This document shows, in pieces, positions 30,627 to 40,516 of a stretch of DNA of 64,000 nucleotides. The first letter of the stretch is position 1, and every line of letters starts with the position of its first letter. Source of the stretch: Klebsiella africana (GTDB lineage Bacteria > Pseudomonadota > Gammaproteobacteria > Enterobacterales > Enterobacteriaceae); contig NZ_CP084874.1 of the NCBI RefSeq assembly GCF_020526085.1, positions 4,030,001-4,094,000 on the forward strand, read 5' to 3'. Below the pieces are notes generated by a model. That model did not search any database, was not told where the DNA came from, and worked only from the letters and a program-made list of their open reading frames with translations. Both the position numbers and the translations under genes were made by a program.

Positions 30627-31172
30627 TCAGTTTTTCTTCAACCAGCCAGCAAACAGGCGGGTCACGATGGGCATCCAGAACCAGACCACCAGCGCAACCA
30701 CGCAGGCATCATTGATGAGGTGCAGCAGCAGGTTTCCTTTAAGCGACGGCAGCAGCAGGCCGGTCACCGCAGGCACCAGGTTGGTGCTGGGGAAAATCAC
30801 CAGCAGAGTGATTAGAAACTGTTTCCAGCGCCGCGGCTGGCGTACGTTCACCGCCGGCGGGGTAAACCAGAAGGCCGGTTCGGTCCGCACCTCCGTCCGA
30901 TCGCCTTCCGTCAGCAGTGGGGCAATCTCAGCCACCAGCTGCCGACGGGTTTCCGACTGCGTCCAGGCGTAGAGGTGCTCCAGGGTGTCGAAGCGGATAA
31001 TCACACTCCACAGATTCTGCCCGGCGGCGGGTCGGATCACATTCGCCCCGAGATGGCCGGGAAATTCTGCCGCAATGGGCATGATTTTACCCAGCCACTC
31101 TTCGTAGCGCTGGCTGTGTTGCGGATCGAGCAGATGACTGATAACCAGGGTCACCGATTTTTGCTGCGCCAT
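30627..31172 (-). CDS. ABM-domain protein with two C-terminal membrane helices
   Basis: 181 aa. Residues 1 to about 100 form an antibiotic-biosynthesis-monooxygenase (ABM) ferredoxin-like domain (VTLVISHLLDPQHSQRYEEWL, VIIRFDTLEHLYAWTQSE). Two hydrophobic segments follow (about 117-140 and 150-175), which anchor it in the inner membrane with the domain in the cytoplasm. It starts in front of the amidohydrolase gene (24-bp gap). Such soluble-plus-two-helix ABM proteins are common but unassigned; heme or small-molecule binding is only a guess. Confidence 0.8.
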   Translation of the reverse strand: MAQQKSVTLVISHLLDPQHSQRYEEWLGKIMPIAAEFPGHLGANVIRPAAGQNLWSVIIRFDTLEHLYAWTQSETRRQLVAEIAPLLTEGDRTEVRTEPAFWFTPPAVNVRQPRRWKQFLITLLVIFPSTNLVPAVTGLLLPSLKGNLLLHLINDACVVALVVWFWMPIVTRLFAGWLKKN

Positions 31173-31270
31173 GACGAGTTCCTTGCTTCAGGGGAATGGC
31201 AGGATGCTTCCCGCCATTAGCCATAGATGACCATACACAACATCATTCATGCTGCGTCGAAGCAGCAAAT

Positions 31271-31319
31271 TTGTTCGTCCCCGGTAGCTGACATAAGTCA
31301 GTGACCGGGGCGGACAAAC
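31271..31319. repeat. Long imperfect inverted repeat upstream of the ABM gene
   Basis: About 15 bp of stem (TTTGTTCG.CCCCGGT / ACCGGGGCGGACAAA) with one bulge and an inner CTGAC/GTCAG stem. It lies between the YcaC-like gene and the ABM gene and may be a terminator or processing signal. Confidence 0.5.
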
Positions 31320-31357
31320 GCAGCCAACAAAGAGGCAGCTTGATGAATGAAGTGTAT

Positions 31358-31999
31358 TTACGCTTGGCGCTCCGGCGCGCCATGCACCATGGTATAAGCG
31401 TAATCCACGCCCATCCCGTAGGCGCCGCTGTGTTCGCGCACCAGATCCATTACCGCATCGTAGGTCGCTTTGCGCGACCAGTCGCGCTGGTACTCCAACA
31501 GCACCTGCTGCCAGGTCACCGGCACGGCGCCCGCCTGCACCATCCGGTCAATGGACCGTTCATGGGCGTCGACAGAGGTGCCGCCGGAGGTGTCGGTCAC
31601 CACGTAGACCTCGTAGCCCGCCTCCAGCGCCATCAACGCCGGGAAGGTCAGGCAGACTTCGGTCCACAGGGCGGAGATCACCAGCTTTTTACGGCCGGTC
31701 GCTTTCACCGCTGCCACAAACGCGTCGTCTTCCCAGGAATTCATGGAGGTACGTTCAATGGGCTTGACGTCAGGGTGCACGGCCAATAATTCCGGCCAGA
31801 TATAACCGCTGAAGCTTTTGGTCTCTACGGAGGTATAAATCACCGGTACATTAAAAATTTTGCCCGCTTTCGCCAGCGCCACGGTGTTATTTTTCAGGGT
31901 CTGGCGATCGATATTCGCCACGCCAAAGGACATTTGCGGCTGATGGTCAATAAAGATAAGTGTGGAATTAGTGGGATCGAGCAGTTCACGAATAGACAT
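31358..31999 (-). CDS. YcaC-like isochorismatase-superfamily hydrolase
   Basis: 213-aa cysteine hydrolase of the isochorismatase fold, closest in appearance to YcaC. The nucleophile is Cys116 in SALWTEVCLTFPAL, and the catalytic Asp18 is in TLIFIDHQPQM. As in E. coli YcaC the usual Lys position carries an Arg-containing stretch (PIERTSMNSW). Substrate unknown. It is transcribed divergently from the LysR gene, which probably controls it. The gap of 185 bp to the ABM gene contains a long hairpin, so whether all three minus-strand genes share a transcript is open. Confidence 0.87.
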   Translation of the reverse strand: MSIRELLDPTNSTLIFIDHQPQMSFGVANIDRQTLKNNTVALAKAGKIFNVPVIYTSVETKSFSGYIWPELLAVHPDVKPIERTSMNSWEDDAFVAAVKATGRKKLVISALWTEVCLTFPALMALEAGYEVYVVTDTSGGTSVDAHERSIDRMVQAGAVPVTWQQVLLEYQRDWSRKATYDAVMDLVREHSGAYGMGVDYAYTMVHGAPERQA

Positions 32000-32148
32000 T
32001 AAATACCTTCTTAATCAATTAGTTAAAAAGATGACGTGATGGTTAATGCGTCGTGTGGATCCTGACTGATAAAGCATGGTGAGTATAGCCAGTTATTTCT
32101 AACAAGTTATTAAGGATTTTTTATGGTTTATATTTTTTGCCGCGACCA

Positions 32149-32207
32149 TGATTTATTCACCCCTGTTTTAATCAAATTTTTACGCCAAACTGTTCTGATT
32201 TATTCAC
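32149..32207. promoter_or_regulatory. Repeated TGATTTATTCAC, candidate LysR operator region
   Basis: An exact 12-bp direct repeat at 32149-32160 and 32196-32207 (47-bp period) in the 267-bp AT-rich gap between the divergent YcaC-like and LysR genes, 60 bp before the LysR start. Confidence 0.5.
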
Positions 32208-32266
32208 TGGCTTTGATTATTGCGCTTAGGTACAACAGGGGAAAACAAATTAATGGATAGCTTCAC

Positions 32267-33169
32267 ATGCGCGTAAACTTTGATGTATTGATGATCCTTG
32301 ATGCCCTTGACCGCCACGGATCCTTCGCCACCGCCGCGGAGTCGCTGTATAAAACCCCCGCAGCTCTGAGCTATATGATCCAGAAGCTGGAGAGCGATCT
32401 GAATATCGTATTGTTAGATCGCTCTGGCCATCGGGCAAAATTTACTGATACCGGGCGGCTGATGCTGGAGAAAGGGCGACAGCTTTTAAGCGCCGCCAGA
32501 GATCTGGAAAAGCAGGCCCAACAGCTGAGCGCGGGCTGGGAGCGAGAGCTGGCGATCGCCCTCGACGCCTCGTTTCCCTTTTCGGTGCTGTTGCCGCTGA
32601 TCGCCGAGTTTTACGCGCAAAACCCGCAGACGCGACTGAACTTCAGCCATCACACCCTCGCCGGTTCGTGGGAAGAGCTGACCCATCATGGGGCGGATAT
32701 TATCCTCGGCGCCATCAATGAGCCCCCCACCTCCGCGGAGTGGTCATGGCAAACTCTCGGCACGCTGGATAACCTTTTCGTGGTCGCCCCGGATCACCCA
32801 TTGGCTCAGGCAAAAGCGCCACTGACTAATAAACAGCTCAGCCAGCATCGGGCCATCGTGATCCGCGACAGCGCTCGCTACTGCCATCCGCTAAACAGCA
32901 ATCTCCTCGACGAACAGCCGCAAATCGGCGTCGATGATTTCGCCAGTAAAGTCGAACTGCTGTGCGCTGGGCTGGGCTGCGGTTTTCTACCGCGTCATAT
33001 CGCTCGCCCGTGGCTGGAAAAAGGCAGTCTGGTGGAGAAAAGCGTCGCCTGCTGGCGGGAAAAGGATATTACCTATATGGCCTGGCGCAGCGGGAATGAT
33101 GGTCTGGCTCAGCGCTGGTGGCGGGAGGCGCTCCTCCGCGGCGACCTGCTGAGCCAGCTCTATCATTAA
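32267..33169 (+). CDS. LysR-family transcriptional regulator
   Basis: 300 aa. The N-terminal winged helix-turn-helix spans residues 1-60 ([20 protein letters not shown], then [17 protein letters not shown] as recognition helix). The effector-binding domain begins near residue 90 ([18 protein letters not shown]). It diverges from the YcaC-like hydrolase across a 267-bp gap with repeated 12-mers, the typical LysR layout, so it probably activates that gene and perhaps the amidohydrolase unit. It ends by sharing TTAA with the convergent malZ stop. Inducer unknown. Confidence 0.88.
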   Translation: MRVNFDVLMILDALDRHGSFATAAESLYKTPAALSYMIQKLESDLNIVLLDRSGHRAKFTDTGRLMLEKGRQLLSAARDLEKQAQQLSAGWERELAIALDASFPFSVLLPLIAEFYAQNPQTRLNFSHHTLAGSWEELTHHGADIILGAINEPPTSAEWSWQTLGTLDNLFVVAPDHPLAQAKAPLTNKQLSQHRAIVIRDSARYCHPLNSNLLDEQPQIGVDDFASKVELLCAGLGCGFLPRHIARPWLEKGSLVEKSVACWREKDITYMAWRSGNDGLAQRWWREALLRGDLLSQLYH

Positions 33170-34983
33170 CGGCCGGACCAGACGCTGGCAGAGATGGCCG
33201 GGAGGGTCAGCACCCCGTCCAGGAAGGCGCCGGCACCCTCCTGCAGCGTCCACCCAGCCACGTTCAGCAGCGGGGAATCCTCGATAACCACCTCGCAGGC
33301 TTCCCCGCGGTTAATCGCCACCAGCACCCGCTGCTGTTTGTAGACGCGGACAAACACCACCACATTATCCTCGGCGTAAATCACCTGACAGCCACCGTAG
33401 CGCAGCGCCTGGTGGGCCTTACGCAGTTTCGCCATCCGCTGATAGAGCGCCAGCAGCTGGCTATCCTGCAGCGCCGGGTCCCACGGGAACGGTTTCCGGC
33501 AGAACGGATCGTTATTGCCATCCACGCCCACCTCATCGCCGTAGTAGATGCACGGAACCCCCGGCCAGCTGAACAGCCACACCACCGCCAGCGGCAGGCG
33601 CGCTACGTCTTTGCCAAGAAGAGATTTAAAACGCGCCGTATCATGGCTGTCGAGCTGGTTGAACATCCGCAGCTGCTGCTGATGCGACAGCCCGGCGCGA
33701 TAATTATCCATCCACGCCATACAGGTCTGGGCGTCTATTTTCTGCGGATCGTAAGAGATATCGGTATTGGCGAGGAATCCCCAGATCGGGAAGGTGAAGC
33801 CGCGATAGTTCATCGCCGCGTCTTCGGCATCCGCCTGCAGCCATTGTCGCGCATCGCCAAAATGTTCGCCAAAGACAAAAGCTTCCGGCTGCGCTTGCTT
33901 CGCCGCCTGGGTAATGCCGGCGATATGCTGCAGGTTATTCCGCGCCCCGCCGCCTTCGCCCAGCATATGCACCACGTCCAGACGCCAGCCGTCCATGCTC
34001 CATGGCGCCTTCAGCCAGTGGCGTACGATGCTGTCTTCACCGGCATAGATCTCGTTGACCAGGCTGGTCGACCGATAGTCCAGCTTCGGCAGACTGGCAT
34101 AGCCCAGCCAGTTGTGCGCCTGCCCCTCCTCGGAGAAGGTAAACCAGTCGCGCCACGGCGAATCCGGGGAATGGCCGGCGCCGCCGCTGCTCTGCTGGTG
34201 GCGGTCGAACCAGGGATGAGAATCGCCGGTATGGTTGAACACGCCGTCGAGGATCATGCGCATTCCCGCCCGCTGGGTGTTGTGGCGCAGCCGGAGCAGC
34301 GCCGCGTCGCCGCCAAACTGCGGATCGACGCGCCGATAATCCTCGGTATCGTATTTATGCACGCTGGGGGCGGCAAAAACCGGGTTCAGATACAGAGCGG
34401 TTACGCCGAGCTGCTTCAGATAGGGAAGTTTTTCGCTGATGCCGTCGAGATCGCCGCCGTAGAACGTCGACCCGCCCGCCTCGCCGGTTAACGGTTCGTC
34501 CCACCCCTTGCGCACAATCTCCCGTCCCGCCGCATGATGGTAATAGACCGCATCCTGGTCGGCGTCACGCGCGGCGCTGCGGGCAAAGCGATCGGGAAAA
34601 ATTTGGTAGAAAACCTGGTCGGCTACCCACTGCGGGCCGGCGTCCGGCAGGTCAATGGCGAACTGCTCCAGCCTGGCCGGCGGGAATCGGGTGAAGCCTT
34701 GTGGCGTAAACCAGCGCTGATGGTCGGCCCACAGCAGCTTAAAGCTGTAGCGGCGGCGCGGCTGGCCGCTGGCGAGAGAGATTTCGCCGCGCCATGCCAC
34801 CACGCCTGGCTGCGGCGCCTGGCGGAGCCGCTGCATCGGCAGCGACAGCTCTTCGTTATCCTCTTCCGCGCGCAGCGTGATCCGCTGCGGCAGCGACTCA
34901 CCGCTTAACCACAGAGTAATAAATAGTCGGTCCTGTTGCACCTTGATAAAGGGTGCAACCGGAAGGTGCCATGCCTTCAACAT
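33166..34983 (-). CDS. malZ: Maltodextrin glucosidase
   Basis: Cytoplasmic GH13 enzyme that releases glucose from the reducing end of maltodextrins. 605 aa, as in E. coli (605). An N-terminal CBM34-like domain covers roughly residues 1-110, then the catalytic barrel: [14 protein letters not shown], nucleophile Asp in [14 protein letters not shown], acid/base Glu in [13 protein letters not shown], and HDTARF. Upstream lie two MalT-like boxes. Its end overlaps the LysR gene by 4 bp (convergent). This is the right boundary of the accessory block. Confidence 0.96.
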   Translation of the reverse strand: MLKAWHLPVAPFIKVQQDRLFITLWLSGESLPQRITLRAEEDNEELSLPMQRLRQAPQPGVVAWRGEISLASGQPRRRYSFKLLWADHQRWFTPQGFTRFPPARLEQFAIDLPDAGPQWVADQVFYQIFPDRFARSAARDADQDAVYYHHAAGREIVRKGWDEPLTGEAGGSTFYGGDLDGISEKLPYLKQLGVTALYLNPVFAAPSVHKYDTEDYRRVDPQFGGDAALLRLRHNTQRAGMRMILDGVFNHTGDSHPWFDRHQQSSGGAGHSPDSPWRDWFTFSEEGQAHNWLGYASLPKLDYRSTSLVNEIYAGEDSIVRHWLKAPWSMDGWRLDVVHMLGEGGGARNNLQHIAGITQAAKQAQPEAFVFGEHFGDARQWLQADAEDAAMNYRGFTFPIWGFLANTDISYDPQKIDAQTCMAWMDNYRAGLSHQQQLRMFNQLDSHDTARFKSLLGKDVARLPLAVVWLFSWPGVPCIYYGDEVGVDGNNDPFCRKPFPWDPALQDSQLLALYQRMAKLRKAHQALRYGGCQVIYAEDNVVVFVRVYKQQRVLVAINRGEACEVVIEDSPLLNVAGWTLQEGAGAFLDGVLTLPAISASVWSGR

Positions 34984-35060
34984 CGTGAATCCTCATTGTG
35001 CAGAATGGGCACACCTTGCCATAGCCATCAGGCGCAGAACTCATCATCACAGGATTTTTT

Positions 35061-35083
35061 GGGGGAGGATAACGGGGGAGGAC
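35061..35083. promoter_or_regulatory. Two candidate MalT boxes upstream of malZ
   Basis: GGAGGA cores at 35064-35069 and 35077-35082 (13 bp apart), inside gggggaggat and gggggaggac, match the MalT consensus core GGA(T/G)GA. They lie about 80-100 bp before malZ, a known maltose-regulon gene. Confidence 0.5.
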
Positions 35084-35097
35084 GCGGGACCGTAAGC

Positions 35098-35127
35098 CGC
35101 CCCGGTCGCGCGATGCTGACCGGGGCG
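35098..35127 (-). terminator. Hairpin after proY
   Basis: Perfect 10-bp stem CGCCCCGGTC/GACCGGGGCG with a 10-nt loop just past the proY stop. It lacks a T-run. Confidence 0.5.
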
Positions 35128-35134
35128 ATGTTGA

Positions 35135-36508
35135 TTACTGCGCCTGCGCCAGACGGCGCTCACGGCGGGTCTTAAAGACCCAGCCGAGCAGCAACAGCGC
35201 AATCCACGCTATACCGACGTACAGCGAGATACGGGTGTCCGGATGATAGCCGATCAGGGCGATAATAAAGGCCAGGAACAGCAGGCCGATCACCGTGGTC
35301 ACCACCCCGCCAGGGACTTTGAACTTCAGCGCCTTGACCTCTTCTGGCGACAGACGGCGGCGGAAGGCAATCTGTGACAGCAGGATCATAATCCACACCC
35401 ACACCGTGGCAAAGGTGGCCAGGGAGGCGATCACCAGGAAAACGTTCTCCGGCATGATGTAATTAAGGTATACCGCAAACAGCAACGCAATGGTCATCAC
35501 CATCACTGTCACCCACGGAATACCGCGACGCGAGGTTTTGGCGAACACTTTGGGCGCACTCCCCTGCTCTGCCATGCCGTGCAGCATACGGCCCACCCCG
35601 AATACGTCGGAGTTAATCGCCGACAGCGAAGCCGTCAGGACCACGAAGTTAAGAATACTGGCCGCGAAGGTAATGCCCAGATGCTGGAAGGTCAGGACGA
35701 AGGGGCTGCCGTCGGTTCCCACCTGATTCCACGGGTAGATGGACATAATGACGAACAGCGTGCCGACGTAGAACACCAGAATACGCATCGGCACCGAGTT
35801 GATCGCGCGCGGAATGGATTTCTCCGGGTCTTTCGCCTCACCGGCGGTAATACCGATGATTTCGATGCCGCCGTAGGCGAACATCACCATCTGCAGCGAC
35901 ATCACCATCCCCAGCCAACCGTTGCTGAAGAAGCCGCCATTACTCCACAGGTTATGAATCCCCGTCGGCTGGCCACCGTTGCCGATCCCCCAGATAATGA
36001 TGCCGAACCCGGCGAGGATCATGATGATAATGGTGGCCACTTTGAAGAACGAGAACCAGAACTCCAGCTCGCCAAACACCTTGACGCTCATCAGGTTGAC
36101 GGCGCAGATGATCAGCACCACGCTGAGCACCCAGATCCAGTGCGGCACCGTCGGGAACCAGACGCCCATGTAGATACCGAAGGCGGTAACGTCGGCGATG
36201 GCGACGATCAGGATTTCAAAGCAGTAGGTCCAGCCGGTGATATAGCCCGCCAGACCGCCGAGGTTTTCCTGGGCATAGCGGGAGAATGAGCTGGCGGCGG
36301 GATTATGCACCGACATCTCACCGAGCGCCCGCATAATGATATATGCCGCGACGCCACCGATAATGTAGGCCAACAGCACGCTGGGTCCGGCCATTTTAAT
36401 GGCGTCGGCTGAGCCGTAAAAAAGCCCGGTGCCGATGGCGGAACCCAGGGCCATAAAGCGGATATGCCGGGTGCTTAGCCCGCGCTTAAGCTTGTTACTA
36501 CTTTCCAT
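35135..36508 (-). CDS. proY: Amino-acid permease ProY
   Basis: Inner-membrane APC-superfamily (AAT family) transporter, 457 aa with twelve membrane helices. The opening [20 protein letters not shown] contains the unwound TM1 substrate site, and [22 protein letters not shown] is the conserved TM6 region. Described in E. coli and Salmonella as a cryptic proline-specific permease. The frame extends 9 codons upstream; [10 protein letters not shown] at 36508 matches E. coli. It follows brnQ with 87 bp and a hairpin between. Confidence 0.95.
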   Translation of the reverse strand: MESSNKLKRGLSTRHIRFMALGSAIGTGLFYGSADAIKMAGPSVLLAYIIGGVAAYIIMRALGEMSVHNPAASSFSRYAQENLGGLAGYITGWTYCFEILIVAIADVTAFGIYMGVWFPTVPHWIWVLSVVLIICAVNLMSVKVFGELEFWFSFFKVATIIIMILAGFGIIIWGIGNGGQPTGIHNLWSNGGFFSNGWLGMVMSLQMVMFAYGGIEIIGITAGEAKDPEKSIPRAINSVPMRILVFYVGTLFVIMSIYPWNQVGTDGSPFVLTFQHLGITFAASILNFVVLTASLSAINSDVFGVGRMLHGMAEQGSAPKVFAKTSRRGIPWVTVMVMTIALLFAVYLNYIMPENVFLVIASLATFATVWVWIMILLSQIAFRRRLSPEEVKALKFKVPGGVVTTVIGLLFLAFIIALIGYHPDTRISLYVGIAWIALLLLGWVFKTRRERRLAQAQ

Positions 36509-36545
36509 CGTGGTCTTTTCAATGCCGTTTAACACAAAAAATAAA

Positions 36546-36574
36546 AAACCACGGAACCCGAAGTCCCGTGGTTA
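36546..36574 (-). terminator. Hairpin between brnQ and proY
   Basis: AACCACGG/CCGTGGTT stem around an 11-nt loop. The minus-strand sequence continues into a T-rich stretch (tttttattttttg), so it is a plausible partial terminator after brnQ. Confidence 0.65.
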
Positions 36575-36595
36575 AACGCTTGTCCTCAACGCCAG

Positions 36596-37915
36596 TTAAT
36601 GCGCGCTGGAAGTCACCTGACGTCCGGCTGCGCGATCCCAGATCACCGCGAGGATTACCATCACGGCAGTGGGCATCAGCCAGGCCAGGCCCTGCTCCGC
36701 CAGCGGCAGACGCGCGGTCCAGCCCGGCAGAATCGCGGCAAACGCCGATGACTTAATCCCGTCAATGATACCAAACATCAGGCTGATAAACATGGCCGGT
36801 GCGATAACGCGGGACGAATTATGCCACCAACCGCGGGTAAAGCTTAATACAACCAGTGCGATACACGGCGGATAGATAGCGGTCAGCACCGGAATCGACA
36901 CCTGAATCAGATGGCTCAGGCCAAGGTTGGAGACCGCCATAGAGAACAGGCCGAGGATAAAGACCAGCGTGCGATAGGAGAACGGCAGATACTGGGCAAA
37001 GAACTCGGCGCAGGCGCAGGTCAGGCCCACCGCCGTCACCAGGCAAGCGATGAAGATCAGCGCCGCCAGCAGGAAACTGCCCGCCCCGCCGAAGGTATGC
37101 TGCACGTAAGCGTGGAGGATCGCGGCGCCGTTGGCGGACTGGTCCACGAGGGTGGCACTGTCAGAGCCCAGACGGAACAGCGCCAGATACAGCAGGGTTA
37201 GACCGACGCCCGCCATCAGGCCAGCCCAAACGGTGTAGCGGGTCAACAGTCGTGCTTCGCTGACGCCGCGTGAGCGAGCGGCATTAACAATCACGATGCC
37301 AAATACCATCGCACCAAGGGTATCCATGGTCAGGTAGCCGTTGACGAAGCCATTGGAGAAGGGCGCCGTGCGATACGCTTCCAGCGCGTCGCTGATCGGG
37401 CCCGCCGGCCAGACGATGGCGGCAACCGACAGCACGATCAGGGCAATAATCTTCAGCGGCGCAAGGAAATTGCCGACTGTATCCAGCAGTTTCCCCGGAT
37501 AGAGCGAGACCAGGATCACCAGCGCGAAGTAGATAACGCTGTAGATCAGCAGCGGCAGCGGGCCGTCGCCGGTCAGCGGCGCAATGCCGACCTCAAAGGA
37601 GACGGTCGCGGTGCGCGGCGTCGCGAACAGCGGTCCCACCGCGAGATAACACACCACCGCCAGCAGGATACCGGCCACTTTACCAATCGGGGTGCTCAGG
37701 CTTTCAACACCGCCGCCGACTTTCGCCAGCGCGACCACCGTCAGCACCGGCAGCCCCACCGCAGTGATCAAAAAGCCGATCGCCGCCGTCCAGACGTGCT
37801 CGCCCGCCTGTAAGCCCACCATCGGAGGGAAAATAATGTTGCCTGCGCCAACGAACAACGCGAAGGTCATAAAGCCCAACGCTATGATGTCGCGAGATTT
37901 TAACTGATGGGTCAT
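36596..37915 (-). CDS. brnQ: Branched-chain amino acid transporter BrnQ
   Basis: Sodium-coupled leucine/isoleucine/valine symporter (LIVCS family), 439 aa with twelve hydrophobic segments. It begins [31 protein letters not shown]. The frame remains open for 56 more codons upstream, but that stretch (MTDCFCVV...) is polar, lacks a family match and has no good ribosome binding site, so the 439-aa form is used. The leader is long; see the region entry upstream. It is followed by proY. Confidence 0.95.
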   Translation of the reverse strand: MTHQLKSRDIIALGFMTFALFVGAGNIIFPPMVGLQAGEHVWTAAIGFLITAVGLPVLTVVALAKVGGGVESLSTPIGKVAGILLAVVCYLAVGPLFATPRTATVSFEVGIAPLTGDGPLPLLIYSVIYFALVILVSLYPGKLLDTVGNFLAPLKIIALIVLSVAAIVWPAGPISDALEAYRTAPFSNGFVNGYLTMDTLGAMVFGIVIVNAARSRGVSEARLLTRYTVWAGLMAGVGLTLLYLALFRLGSDSATLVDQSANGAAILHAYVQHTFGGAGSFLLAALIFIACLVTAVGLTCACAEFFAQYLPFSYRTLVFILGLFSMAVSNLGLSHLIQVSIPVLTAIYPPCIALVVLSFTRGWWHNSSRVIAPAMFISLMFGIIDGIKSSAFAAILPGWTARLPLAEQGLAWLMPTAVMVILAVIWDRAAGRQVTSSAH

Positions 37916-38277
37916 AAATTCATTACTGCCTGTGGATGTGGTGTTGTAAAAAATGGAAAAATACCGCGCTCCCCTCTCAGGGACGATACAGCGGCCATTG
38001 CCGGTAAACTCAGCGAGATATGCTCCCGAAGCGGCGTGGGAAAGAATTGTTTTTGGTATTACCACGCAAAAACAGTCTGTCATCGACTGCGCAAGCGCAA
38101 TTTAAACGCTTATAACGTTTTAAAGCAAGGCACGATCGCAAAAGCAGATGATTATGCTGGTTATGACTTTCATACCAGAATCATTTACCATATTGATAGA
38201 AAACCCGTGGCTTATCATGCGAACAAAAAAGCAGCGCACGCTCATTAAATAGGCGAGAAAAAACGACTGCCAATGAA
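37916..38277 (-). promoter_or_regulatory. Promoter and long leader region of brnQ
   Basis: A gap of over 400 bp without a convincing gene. A candidate minus-strand promoter has -35 TTGCTT (38123-38128) and -10 TTAAAT (38100-38105) with 17-bp spacing, leaving a leader of about 180 nt whose last 168 nt stay open in frame with brnQ. Nothing else recognisable. Confidence 0.35.
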
Positions 38278-38301
38278 AATGACCAGCTGAAGCTGGTCAT
38301 T
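38278..38301 (-). terminator. Terminator of phoBR
   Basis: Perfect 10-bp stem AATGACCAGC/GCTGGTCATT with a 4-nt loop, 27 bp past the phoR stop, followed by TTTTC on the minus strand. Confidence 0.75.
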
Positions 38302-38327
38302 GGCAAGATAAACTGACAGCGCGTCGA

Positions 38328-39623
38328 TCAGGCGTCATTTTTGGCAATTAATCGTTCCGGGAGCAGGAAGCTAAAGCGGGTTCCCTTGCCCACTGTGCTG
38401 TCGATTTCCAGCCGGCTGTCGTGATGGTTAACCGCGTGTTTGACGATCGCCAGTCCCAGGCCGCTGCCCCCCGTTTGCCGGGAGCGAGCCTTATCCACCC
38501 GATAAAAACGCTCGGTCAGACGAGGAATATGCTCCGGCGCAATACCCGGCCCGTTATCCTCGACGCTGAACAGCGCCCCCTGTGGCGTTCGCTGCCAGCT
38601 AACGCGAATTTCGGTCCCTGGCGGGGTGTGGTTCACCGCGTTATAGACCAGGTTGGAAATGGCGCTGCGCAACTGCTCTTCATTACCCAGCACCTTGAGC
38701 TGCTCGTCAACGGTGAAGATCAGCGTCTGTTTTTCCTGGCTGAGGGTTTGCGCCTCGCGCTCCACCACCCGCAGCATCATCGGCACGTCGATGCGGTCAT
38801 TCATCGCCAGCGCCGGCGCGGCTTCAATGCGCGACAGCGTCAGCAGCTGCTTCACCAGGCCTTCCATACGCTGAGTTTGCTCCCGCATGGTGTGCAGGGC
38901 CTTTTCACGGGTCGCCCCCTCCAGCACCTGCTCCTGCATCATCTCCAGATAGCCCTGCAGCACCGTTAGCGGGGTGCGCAGTTCATGGCTGACGTTGGCG
39001 AAAAAGTTCCGCCGCGCCCCTTCCAGCTGATGCATCTGCGTCACGTCGCGCGCCACCATCAGCCACTGCTTGTCGCTGTAGGGCATCACGCGAATTTCCA
39101 GATGACGGGCGTTATTTAGCACCAGATTGAGCGGCTTTGAAAAATCGCGTTGCTTCAGATAGTTGGCGAACTCGGGATAGCGCAGAAGGTTAAGAATGTT
39201 TTGGCCACTGTCGTCCGGCCAGCGCAGGTTTAGAATCTGCTGCGCCAGGCCATTACACCAGAAAATGGCACCCTCTTCCGTGGTCAAAACGACCGCATCC
39301 GGCAGCGATTCCGCCCCGCTGCGAAAGCGTTTAATCAGGCTTCCCAGCTCACGTCGACGCTTTTTATTACGCATCTGCATCTGATGCAGACCATACAGCA
39401 GCGGCTCCCAGCTGCCGCGGCCTGGCGGAGGAGTCATGCTCCGGTCCACCCATAGCCACCACGACAGGCGCATCAAATTCCAGAAATGCCAGATCAGCAA
39501 ACCGGTCACTGCCGCCAGTAAAAACCACGGCAGATGGCCCACAAACGCCCCCAGAATCAGGGCCGGAATACACGCTAAAAAGAGCTCCAGCGCCAGCCTT
39601 TTCCATGACAGCCGTTCCAGCAC
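38328..39623 (-). CDS. phoR: Phosphate regulon sensor kinase PhoR
   Basis: Inner-membrane histidine kinase that phosphorylates PhoB under phosphate limitation and dephosphorylates it in excess, signalling with PstSCAB/PhoU. 431 aa, the E. coli length. Two N-terminal membrane segments (about 10-55), a cytoplasmic PAS domain ([18 protein letters not shown]), the dimerisation/phosphoacceptor His in [13 protein letters not shown], and the ATPase N and G boxes ([42 protein letters not shown]). It starts 21 bp after phoB on the same transcript. Confidence 0.97.
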   Translation of the reverse strand: MLERLSWKRLALELFLACIPALILGAFVGHLPWFLLAAVTGLLIWHFWNLMRLSWWLWVDRSMTPPPGRGSWEPLLYGLHQMQMRNKKRRRELGSLIKRFRSGAESLPDAVVLTTEEGAIFWCNGLAQQILNLRWPDDSGQNILNLLRYPEFANYLKQRDFSKPLNLVLNNARHLEIRVMPYSDKQWLMVARDVTQMHQLEGARRNFFANVSHELRTPLTVLQGYLEMMQEQVLEGATREKALHTMREQTQRMEGLVKQLLTLSRIEAAPALAMNDRIDVPMMLRVVEREAQTLSQEKQTLIFTVDEQLKVLGNEEQLRSAISNLVYNAVNHTPPGTEIRVSWQRTPQGALFSVEDNGPGIAPEHIPRLTERFYRVDKARSRQTGGSGLGLAIVKHAVNHHDSRLEIDSTVGKGTRFSFLLPERLIAKNDA

Positions 39624-39644
39624 GGGTCACACTCCTGTCAAAAT

Positions 39645-40334
39645 TCAGAAACGGGCGGAGAAACGATACCCCGTGCCGCGAACCGTTTGCACCATACGAT
39701 CATGGCCACTGTGTTCCAGCGCTTTGCGCAGGCGGCGAATATGGACGTCAACCGTGCGGTCTTCCACATAAACGTTGGTCCCCCAGACGTGGTTCAGCAG
39801 CTGTTCGCGGCTGTATACCCGCTCCGGATGGGTCATAAAGAAGTGCAATAATTTAAATTCCGTCGGCCCCATGTCCAGCGGATTGTCGCCGGTCATCACC
39901 CGGTGCGATGAAGGATCGAGGCTCAGTCCCTGCATTTCAATCACCTCTTCCACCGCCATCGGCGAAATACGGCGCATCACCGCTTTGATTCGCGCCACCA
40001 GCTCTTTCGGAGAGAAAGGCTTGGTAATGTAGTCATCCGCGCCGGTCTCCAGGCCGCGAACGCGATCCTCTTCTTCCCCACGCGCGGTCAGCATTACTAC
40101 CGGGATATCCCGCGTCATCGCCTCACGCTTGAGCAGTTTAATAAACTGCAGCCCCGAACCACCCGGCAGCATCCAGTCCAGGAGAATCAAATCAGGCCAG
40201 GGTTCATTGAGTTGATTCACCGCGCTGTCATAATCTTCCGCTTCGACAGGCTGAAAGCCATTTTGCTCCAGAACAAAGCAGACCATCTCGCGGATTGGAG
40301 CTTCATCTTCAACGACCAGAATTCTTCTCGCCAT
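39645..40334 (-). CDS. phoB: Phosphate regulon response regulator PhoB
   Basis: OmpR-family activator of the Pho regulon, 229 aa. The receiver domain has the phosphorylated Asp53 ([13 protein letters not shown]), the acidic pocket VVEDE and the conserved Lys in [10 protein letters not shown]. The winged-helix domain begins near residue 125 and ends with [14 protein letters not shown] and GTGYRFS. Autoregulated: a Pho box and a correctly spaced -10 lie upstream. Divergent from sbcD across 182 bp. Confidence 0.98.
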   Translation of the reverse strand: MARRILVVEDEAPIREMVCFVLEQNGFQPVEAEDYDSAVNQLNEPWPDLILLDWMLPGGSGLQFIKLLKREAMTRDIPVVMLTARGEEEDRVRGLETGADDYITKPFSPKELVARIKAVMRRISPMAVEEVIEMQGLSLDPSSHRVMTGDNPLDMGPTEFKLLHFFMTHPERVYSREQLLNHVWGTNVYVEDRTVDVHIRRLRKALEHSGHDRMVQTVRGTGYRFSARF

Positions 40335-40379
40335 TATTTACCCTGTGTTTTTTAGCCATCAGTATAGAAGTGCGGCGTC

Positions 40380-40413
40380 ATTATGCGTCACTTTTGTGAC
40401 AGATTTATGAAAA
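40380..40413 (-). promoter_or_regulatory. phoB: Pho box and -10 element of phoBR
   Basis: TTTTCATAAATCTGTCAC (minus strand, 40396-40413) matches 16 of 18 bases of the Pho-box consensus CTGTCATAAATCTGTCAC. Ten bases downstream is CATAAT (40380-40385), the spacing required for PhoB activation. Confidence 0.88.
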
Positions 40414-40516
40414 AAATGACCGTCTGATGATCGGGTATTTTGAAGCACGACGCGGACTTACCCCTCACCAACAAATGGTATACTGCCGCCCATGCTTTTT
40501 TCGCTAGGGAAGATTT

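Noticed and set aside
28632..30815. Long open frame of 727 codons on the plus strand
   Set aside because: It lies opposite the amidohydrolase gene. Its product is rich in His/Arg/Gln with no recognisable motif, whereas the minus-strand frame has clear amidohydrolase signatures.
23534..33165. Genomic island with integrase or IS boundaries
   Set aside because: No transposase, integrase, tRNA end or flanking direct repeats were seen around the accessory block.
33118..34491. 457-codon plus-strand frame
   Set aside because: Antisense shadow of malZ; low-complexity His/Arg/Gln composition and no start signal.
37907..38248. 113-codon plus-strand frame between brnQ and phoR
   Set aside because: Begins inside the brnQ start region, has no ribosome binding site and no similarity to a known family; the region is better explained as brnQ promoter and leader.
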